DNA of 64,000 bases from CAIXSE01 sp040769125 (GTDB taxonomy: Bacteria; Actinomycetota; Thermoleophilia; UBA2241): contig JAXGLO010000001.1 of NCBI GenBank assembly GCA_040769125.1, positions 496,001-560,000 on the forward strand. Reading direction: 5' to 3'. Made by a program: the position numbers and the translations under genes. Numbering within the stretch: position 1 is the first letter of the stretch; every line of letters starts with the position of its first letter. The notes beneath the pieces were generated by a model, which worked only from the letters and a program-made list of their open reading frames with translations, made no database searches and was not told where the DNA came from. Of the stretch, positions 58,651 to 64,000 are shown piece by piece.

Positions 58651-61020
58651 TTAGCGCGCGGCGCTCTCCATGTAGCTCTTGATGGCCCGGTACTGGCTCT
58701 CGCCGTCGAGCCCGGCCTCCCGCAGGACCATCTCACCCTGGCCGGAGCCGAGGTAGTGGCCCTTGTAGTAGGGGTGCAGTGTGGCTGCACGGCCGGCGTC
58801 GGAGCGCACCCAGCGGTACATCGTGGGCAGCGTGAAGCCGGTGATGCCCATGGCCCGCTGCGCATGCTCCTCCGGGAAGAGGCGGCGCTGCTCATCGACG
58901 TCGAGCAGGTCGAAGAGCTCGGCGCTGGAGACGTAGTAGACCAGCGGGTCGATGCCGTCGTCCAGGAGAAGCGGAAGCGCCTCTTCGACGAACGCGTACG
59001 CGACGGCGCTCTCCTGGATCACGAGAGTGACGTCGCCCTCCGCGCTCTCGGCGCGGCGCAGGACGTAGACGCCTGAGGGCGCGTCTTCGGCGGGCGCCAG
59101 ACCTAGAGCCTGGCGATCGAGCACCGTCTCGCTGGGCCTCGTGACGAACGGCGCGATGACCGCCGGCCGTTTGGCCAGTGCGGCTGCCATCAGTGGCCAG
59201 ACCTCCTGAGGCTCCCACGGTGTCAGGGAGATCGCGGTGCCGAGCGGGAAGTTCTCCTGGAGGAGCTGCAGCGCCTGTGGGTCGGCATGAGTAGGCCCAT
59301 CCTCGCCCGTCTTGAGCCCGGCGTGGGCACACACGAGGATGATCGGCGTATAGGCCTTGCCGGAGACGTGTCGGCGTGTCTGCGATCCGATCGCGTGCAG
59401 GCGAGCCGCGATGTGGCCGAGCGGCGCCATGAAGGCGCCGTACGAGGATCCGACGCCGACGTTTGCACCGAAGCTGGAGATGCCCGAGAGAATCCCGGTG
59501 ATGGCGTCCTCGCAGATGCCGCCGATCGAGAGGAGCCGCGCGCCGGGGTTGGTCTCAGCGTTCCAGAAGCCGGCCGGGAAGTCGGCGGCGATGGTGTTCA
59601 CGCTCGTCGATCCGAGGAGGTCGGCGGACGCCGTGAAGAGGGCTCCGCCGGAGGCCTGATTGAAGAGCTGGAGCGCGCGGCCGAGCTCGCCGCGAATGGT
59701 AGTGGATGAGCCGGGGGCGAGCTTCAGCTCCTCGGGGATCGCCCTGACGCTCTGTTCTGCCAGCTCGTACACGGCCTCGACGCGGGGAGCATCGGGACGC
59801 GCCTGCCGCTCACGCCGGTCGAGACGCTCGCGGGAGGAGCGGAGGCGGGCGGCGAGCGCCGAGGTGGCCTCCGCGCTGTTCTCGACATGCTTGCGGATCA
59901 GCGAGAGTGCCTTCCAGAAGCACTCCTCGTGTACCGTCTCGCCCTGGCCGGGCTCGTCGCAGCGCCGGTTTTCGGGTTCGCATGCGGGCAGCGACCCTTC
60001 GGCCACGTTGGTGAGGGCGCTGAGCGCCTCGTAGAAGCCCTCGGAGCACTTCTTGTGGCCGGCGCCGTGCGACGCCTTGCCTTCGATGCCGTACTTCCAG
60101 CCCTTGATGGTGCGGTAGACGATCGCCGTCGGCTGGCCGTTGCCGATCTTGCACGCCGCGCGCTGTGCGGCGAGGATCTGGCTGAAGTCGAGGCCGTCTT
60201 CCACGGAGATCACGTTCCAGTCGTGCAGGTAGAAGAACTCGGCCGGGCTCCACTGGACGTAGTCGCCGGGCTCGGAGCCGTCGCGGCAGACCCGGTTGCT
60301 GTCGATGGACGCCTGGTTCCAGTCGACATGCAGCACGAGGTTGCCGAGGGAGGCGGTGCCGGCGGCGGCCAGCGCTTCGGAGACGCGCCCGGGGGTAAGG
60401 CCGCCCTCGCCTTCGACGATGTGGACGCGTGGTGCGTCGGCGCCGAAGCGGTCACGGGCGCCGAAGGCAAGGCCGATGGAGCTGGCGACGCCCACGCCGG
60501 AGGCGCCGGTCGAGAGCTTCACGAACGGGGTGGCGGGAGTGGGGTGCCCGTCGAGCGCCTTGGCGCGGAACTCCTTGAACAGCGGCGTCGCGGCGATGGG
60601 GTTGCGGCGGAAGCCAAGGAGGTCCTCCAGGCGGAGGCGCTGGCGTTCGTCGGGCGGGAGCAGCTCAGGCGCGGCGATGCGAGCGATCTCGTCCCGCAGC
60701 GCCCACATGGCGTAGAGGCCCATGGCCTTGTGGCCGGCAGCGTACGAGATGAGGTCGGCATCGGGACGGTCGGGCTGCGAGAGATCGTGCTCAAGGGCGT
60801 CGAACATGATACTCGCGACGAACCGACCGGATGAGATCGACCCACCCGGGTGACCGGACATGGGCACATAGTTGTACAGGAGGGCGCAAAGCGAGCGGTA
60901 GGTGAGATCGAGAGCCTCAAGCGGGGTGAGTTCGCCGGAAGAAGGCCGGTCCTCCTCGGGTCTGGGTGCCTTCCCGATCTCGACGTAGGCGGCCCTTCGG
61001 GGTCCGAATGACAGTGCCAT
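58651..61020 (-). CDS. Transketolase-like thiamine diphosphate enzyme
   Basis: 789 residues, longer than typical transketolases (about 660). GHPGGSISSGRF matches the N-terminal TPP region. The diphosphate/Mg motif appears as EGEGGLTPGRVSEA...VDWNQASIDS, with Glu where GDG usually has Asp. The pyrimidine domain has IGGICEDAITG (the conserved Glu) and GEDGPTHADPQALQLL. A C-terminal region is present. A strong AAGGAGGG precedes the ATG. It could be transketolase proper, or a relative such as dihydroxyacetone synthase that fixes formaldehyde. The neighbourhood of a methyl-transfer cluster makes C1 use thinkable but unproven. Confidence 0.78.
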   Translation of the reverse strand: MALSFGPRRAAYVEIGKAPRPEEDRPSSGELTPLEALDLTYRSLCALLYNYVPMSGHPGGSISSGRFVASIMFDALEHDLSQPDRPDADLISYAAGHKAMGLYAMWALRDEIARIAAPELLPPDERQRLRLEDLLGFRRNPIAATPLFKEFRAKALDGHPTPATPFVKLSTGASGVGVASSIGLAFGARDRFGADAPRVHIVEGEGGLTPGRVSEALAAAGTASLGNLVLHVDWNQASIDSNRVCRDGSEPGDYVQWSPAEFFYLHDWNVISVEDGLDFSQILAAQRAACKIGNGQPTAIVYRTIKGWKYGIEGKASHGAGHKKCSEGFYEALSALTNVAEGSLPACEPENRRCDEPGQGETVHEECFWKALSLIRKHVENSAEATSALAARLRSSRERLDRRERQARPDAPRVEAVYELAEQSVRAIPEELKLAPGSSTTIRGELGRALQLFNQASGGALFTASADLLGSTSVNTIAADFPAGFWNAETNPGARLLSIGGICEDAITGILSGISSFGANVGVGSSYGAFMAPLGHIAARLHAIGSQTRRHVSGKAYTPIILVCAHAGLKTGEDGPTHADPQALQLLQENFPLGTAISLTPWEPQEVWPLMAAALAKRPAVIAPFVTRPSETVLDRQALGLAPAEDAPSGVYVLRRAESAEGDVTLVIQESAVAYAFVEEALPLLLDDGIDPLVYYVSSAELFDLLDVDEQRRLFPEEHAQRAMGITGFTLPTMYRWVRSDAGRAATLHPYYKGHYLGSGQGEMVLREAGLDGESQYRAIKSYMESAAR

Positions 61021-61116
61021 GACAATTCCCTCCTTGTCGTGCGCGCCCGTGACCTGATGCTCGCGGGAAGCACGACGAAACGCACCTGACTGGCTCAGGC
61101 TCCCTCCTCCGTGCTC

Positions 61117-61143
61117 GTCCGCGAAACGGACTGCTCTATTATA
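61117..61143 (-). promoter_or_regulatory. Putative -10 element and leader hairpin of the transketolase-like gene
   Basis: On the minus strand TATAAT stands at 61143-61138, about 118 bases before the start codon, and a GTCCG/CGGAC hairpin follows it. A matching -35 box is not clear. Confidence 0.35.
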
Positions 61144-61292
61144 AGGCTAGCTGATCGCGCGCTCGGGGTCGAGGCGTGGGGCCGGCCTTGCGGCCGGGCG
61201 TGGTCGCAGGGCGGCGCGTTCGGCGTTGCCGCGCCGCGCCATCGGCCGTAGCATCAGTCGTGAGAGGGACTCCGGAAGGACGGGAGGAGCGC

Positions 61293-62351
61293 ATGGGACT
61301 CATCAGATTCGAGCGCAGCGTCGAGCAGGCCGGCTTTCTCAGCCCGCTGGCCGACATGGCTTTCGTGGAAAAGGCGATCGAGGTGCGCCGCGATCCCCTT
61401 ACCGGCATGACCGCGATCTCCTCTCCAGAGCTCGCCATGAAGGAGGAGATGTTCTACGGGGCGACTGACTGGGCTCATGCCGACGAGCTCGCCGCCTCCT
61501 CCCGGGACGGCTGCTTCTTCTGCGCCGAGCACGTCCTCAAGTCGACCCCGCGCTACCCCGAGACCGTCGTCCCCGGCGGGCGTCTCAGGCGGGGGCGGGC
61601 GCTCGTCTTCCCCAACCTGTTCCCGCTGGCCGCGCTGCACGCGGTCGTCACGTATCCCGAGGAGCACACGCTGCGGCCGTCGCAGTTCACGTCGGAGCTG
61701 CTGGAGGAAGGGATCGGCGCCGCCGTCGAATTCGCCGGAAGGGCAGAGCGCGCGTACGCGGATCTCGAGCATCTGGAGCTGTGCTGCAACCACATGCTGC
61801 CGGCCGGCGCGAGCCTCGTACACCCGCACTTCCAGGTTTTCGGCGGCGCGGCGCCGCCGTGGCTCGTGCGCCTCGTCTGGGAGCGCGCCGAAGCCTTCGC
61901 CGCCGAGCACGGCGTATCGTACTGGCGCACCCTCGTCGACGAGGAGACGGCGCGCGGGGATCGCTTCATCGCCGCCGAAGCCGGGTGCACCTGGCTCACG
62001 CCCTTCGCCCCTCAGGGCGGACGCGAGGTGATGGCCGTGGTACCTGGCGCGGCGCGCGTGTCCGAGCTCGACGACGAGCAGGTCGCTGTGCTCGCCGGCG
62101 GCCTGTCGAAGGTGCTGGCCTGGTACGAGCGCGGGGGGCTCTCCGCCTTCAATTTCACGCTCGCAGGCGGCCCTCTCTCCGGCGAGGCCGCAGTGTATGC
62201 GGTCACTCTGCGGGTGGTGGCGCGCTCGGCGTTCAGGCCCGACTACCGGACCGACGACTACTATCTCCAGAAGCAGCTCGGCGGAGAGCTGATCTTCGAG
62301 AGCCCGGAGGATATGGCGGCGGCGCTGCGGTGCTATTTCGACGGAAGGTGA
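61293..62351 (+). CDS. GalT-like nucleotidyltransferase (HIT superfamily)
   Basis: 352 residues. CFFCAEHVLKSTPRYPE provides the zinc-type CxxC of GalT; LEHLELCCNHMLPAGASLVHPHFQVFGG holds the catalytic HPHxQ, with His in place of the usual surrounding SxPHPHGQ. Family members exchange UMP between UDP-hexose and hexose-1-phosphate. The sequence differs enough from classic GalT that another nucleotide sugar, or an ADP/UDP-glucose pyrophosphorylase-like role, is possible. GGGAGGAG before the ATG at 61293. Confidence 0.75.
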   Translation: MGLIRFERSVEQAGFLSPLADMAFVEKAIEVRRDPLTGMTAISSPELAMKEEMFYGATDWAHADELAASSRDGCFFCAEHVLKSTPRYPETVVPGGRLRRGRALVFPNLFPLAALHAVVTYPEEHTLRPSQFTSELLEEGIGAAVEFAGRAERAYADLEHLELCCNHMLPAGASLVHPHFQVFGGAAPPWLVRLVWERAEAFAAEHGVSYWRTLVDEETARGDRFIAAEAGCTWLTPFAPQGGREVMAVVPGAARVSELDDEQVAVLAGGLSKVLAWYERGGLSAFNFTLAGGPLSGEAAVYAVTLRVVARSAFRPDYRTDDYYLQKQLGGELIFESPEDMAAALRCYFDGR

Positions 62352-62417
62352 GAGCGCATCGCACGCGCGCGGCGGGTGTGCGTGGTGAGCCTGCGGGCAG
62401 GGCTTTCGCACCCGAGG

Positions 62418-64000
62418 CTACGATGCATACGCCTCGTCGAACTGGCTCGTGTAGAGCCTGTGGTAGAAGCCGCGGGCGGCCATCAGCTCCTCGTGGCCGC
62501 CCTGTTCGACGATGGCGCCCTCGTCCATCACGAGGATGACGTCGGCGCCGCGGATGGTGCTGAGGCGGTGGGCGATAACGAAGCTGGTCCGGTCTCGCAT
62601 CAGGTGCGCCATCGCTTCCTGGATGAGCACTTCCGTGCGCGTGTCGACGGAGCTCGTCGCTTCATCGAGGATAAGGATGTCCGGGTCGGCGAGGAAGGCG
62701 CGGGCGATGGTGAGGAGCTGCTTCTCGCCCTGGGAGACGTTGGTAGCGTCGTCGTCGAGCAGGGTATCGTAGCCGTCGGGCAGGGCGCGCACGAAGTGGT
62801 CGACGCGCGCCGCCTTGGCGGCCGCCAGGATCTCCTCCTCGCGCGCGCCCTCGCGGCCGTAGGCGATGTTGTCGCGGATGGTGCCGCTGAACAGCCAGGT
62901 CTCCTGCAGCACCATGCCGAACAGGCGGCGGAGGTCGCTGCGCGAGATGTCCCGTGAGTCGATGCCGTCGATGCGGATGGCTCCTTCGTCGATCTCGTAG
63001 AACCGCAGGAGCAGGTTGACGAGGGTCGTCTTGCCGGCGCCGGTCGGCCCGACGATGGCGACCGTCTCGCCGGGCGCGACGTCCAGAGTGAGCCCCTGGA
63101 TGAGGGGCGTGTCGGGGACGTAGCGGAACGCCACGTCTTCCAGCTCCAGATGGCCGCGCGTGTGCTCGAGCACGGTGCGCTCGGGCTTGTCCGGCGTCTC
63201 CTCCGCTTCGTCCAGGAGCTCGAACACGCGCTCTGCCGATGCCGCCGTGCTCTGCAGCACGTTCACGATGCCCGCCACCTGCGTGATCGGCATCGTGAAC
63301 TGCCGCGAGTACTGGATGAACGCCTGTACGTCGCCGAGCGAGATGCGGCCGGTGGCCACCATGAGGCCGCCGAGGACGGCGATGGCCACGTAGTTGAGGT
63401 TCATGACGAAGTTCATGACCGGCATGATGATCCCCGAGATGAACTGGGCCTTGAAGCTCGACTCATAGAGCGTCCTGTTGTGCTCGTCGAACCTGGCGAT
63501 GGCCTCTTCCTGGCGGCCGAACACCTTGACGACGTTGTGGCCGGTGAACATCTCCTCGACGTGGCCGTTGAGGTCTCCGGCGGATTCCCACTGCGTCGTG
63601 AACTGCTTCTGCGAACGCTTCGCGATGAACACCGTGATCGCGGCTGAGACGGGCACCACCAGCACCGAGACCAGCGCCAGGAGCCAGTTGATGGTCAGCA
63701 TCATGGCGAGCACACCGAGGATGGTGAGCGTCGAAGTGATCATCTGCGTGAGGCTCTGCTGCAGCGACTGTGAGATGTTGTCGATGTCGTTGGTCATGCG
63801 GCTGAGCAGGTCGCCGCGCGAGTGGTCGTCGAAGTACTTGAGCGGCAGCCGTGCGAGCTTCTCGTCGGCTGCGCGTCGCAGGCGGTAGATCGTCCGCTGC
63901 GTCACGCCCGCCATGATGTACTGCTGCATCCATGCGAACAGCGCGCTCAGCAGGTACACGCCGATGAGCAGCAGGAGGGTTCGGCCGAGCGCGTCGAAGT
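62418..64000 (-). CDS. ABC exporter, fused permease-ATPase half (5' end outside window)
   Basis: The reading frame continues past the right edge (LGRTLLLLIGVYLLSALFAW is still membrane). It contains the type 1 exporter membrane domain with RLPLKYFDDHSRGDLLSRMTNDIDN, and the nucleotide-binding domain: Walker A GPTGAGKTT, Q-loop VLQETWLF, signature VSQGEKQ, Walker B ILILDEATSSVD and H-loop IAHRLST. The signature reads VSQGE instead of LSGGQ, as in the MdlB/YheH half of some heterodimeric exporters, so a partner gene may lie beyond the window. Drug, lipid or peptide export is the family role. Confidence 0.9.
   Translation of the reverse strand, partial: FDALGRTLLLLIGVYLLSALFAWMQQYIMAGVTQRTIYRLRRAADEKLARLPLKYFDDHSRGDLLSRMTNDIDNISQSLQQSLTQMITSTLTILGVLAMMLTINWLLALVSVLVVPVSAAITVFIAKRSQKQFTTQWESAGDLNGHVEEMFTGHNVVKVFGRQEEAIARFDEHNRTLYESSFKAQFISGIIMPVMNFVMNLNYVAIAVLGGLMVATGRISLGDVQAFIQYSRQFTMPITQVAGIVNVLQSTAASAERVFELLDEAEETPDKPERTVLEHTRGHLELEDVAFRYVPDTPLIQGLTLDVAPGETVAIVGPTGAGKTTLVNLLLRFYEIDEGAIRIDGIDSRDISRSDLRRLFGMVLQETWLFSGTIRDNIAYGREGAREEEILAAAKAARVDHFVRALPDGYDTLLDDDATNVSQGEKQLLTIARAFLADPDILILDEATSSVDTRTEVLIQEAMAHLMRDRTSFVIAHRLSTIRGADVILVMDEGAIVEQGGHEELMAARGFYHRLYTSQFDEAYAS

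Noticed and set aside
1..64000. tRNA, rRNA, CRISPR array or intact insertion sequence
   Set aside because: No T-loop/acceptor patterns, regularly spaced repeats or transposase motifs were recognised; short repeats found are tandem or degenerate and not CRISPR-like.

Overview
The window is high-GC, gene-dense chromosomal DNA from a bacterium. Frequent GTG/TTG starts, ATGA/GTGA stop-start overlaps, an ECF sigma/anti-sigma pair, a DUF1385 protein and several lipoprotein signals fit a deep-branching actinobacterial lineage. The corrinoid enzymes suggest an anaerobic or facultative organism. Placement by eye is tentative. I see no tRNA, rRNA, CRISPR array or intact insertion sequence.

Layout. 0-5.4 kb: end of a zinc alcohol dehydrogenase, an Rnk/GreA-type regulator, a ZIP metal transporter, a small Dabb protein and a P-type cation ATPase. 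5.4-15.5 kb: corrinoid/metal acquisition. cobO lies behind a clear cobalamin riboswitch. Divergent from it run fur, a Dph6-like ATP pyrophosphatase and btuF-btuC-like genes, then four exopolysaccharide genes, then the ABC ATPase that probably completes the importer. 15.6-20.6 kb: an orphan solute-binding lipoprotein, a methyltransferase, anti-sigma and sigma factors, and murB. 20.9-24.2 kb: metY, metX and metW-like genes. 24.3-30.7 kb: cold-shock protein, metallo-beta-lactamase-fold hydrolase, YhaM-like nuclease, MFS transporter, aminotransferase, DUF1385, thioesterase. 30.9-34.7 kb: an etfB-etfA-acyl-CoA dehydrogenase operon. 34.9-47.6 kb: tandem-SH3 protein, gltX, HAD hydrolase, CDF transporter, typA, PatB-type lyase, lipoprotein, PLP decarboxylase, a lone receiver domain, and a GT2 glycosyltransferase with a HEAT-repeat protein.

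47.9-61.0 kb is the most interesting region. It holds a glycine amidinotransferase with the complete Asp-His-Cys triad, a creatininase-family enzyme with all metal ligands at creatininase spacing, two MttB-family methyltransferases around a corrinoid protein, a HyuA-type ATPase without HyuB, and a transketolase-like enzyme. A nonamer, CTTGCGTTC/GAACGCAAG, recurs in the amidinotransferase/creatininase divergent region (three copies) and upstream of the mttB operon (one copy). I propose, as inference, a creatinine/creatine (or related guanidino/N-methyl compound) pathway: lactam opening, corrinoid-dependent demethylation to guanidinoacetate, then transamidination to glycine and arginine. The cobalamin riboswitch, cobO and corrinoid importer elsewhere in the window would supply the cofactor.

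The right edge carries a GalT-like nucleotidyltransferase and the 3' part of an ABC exporter gene that runs off the end.
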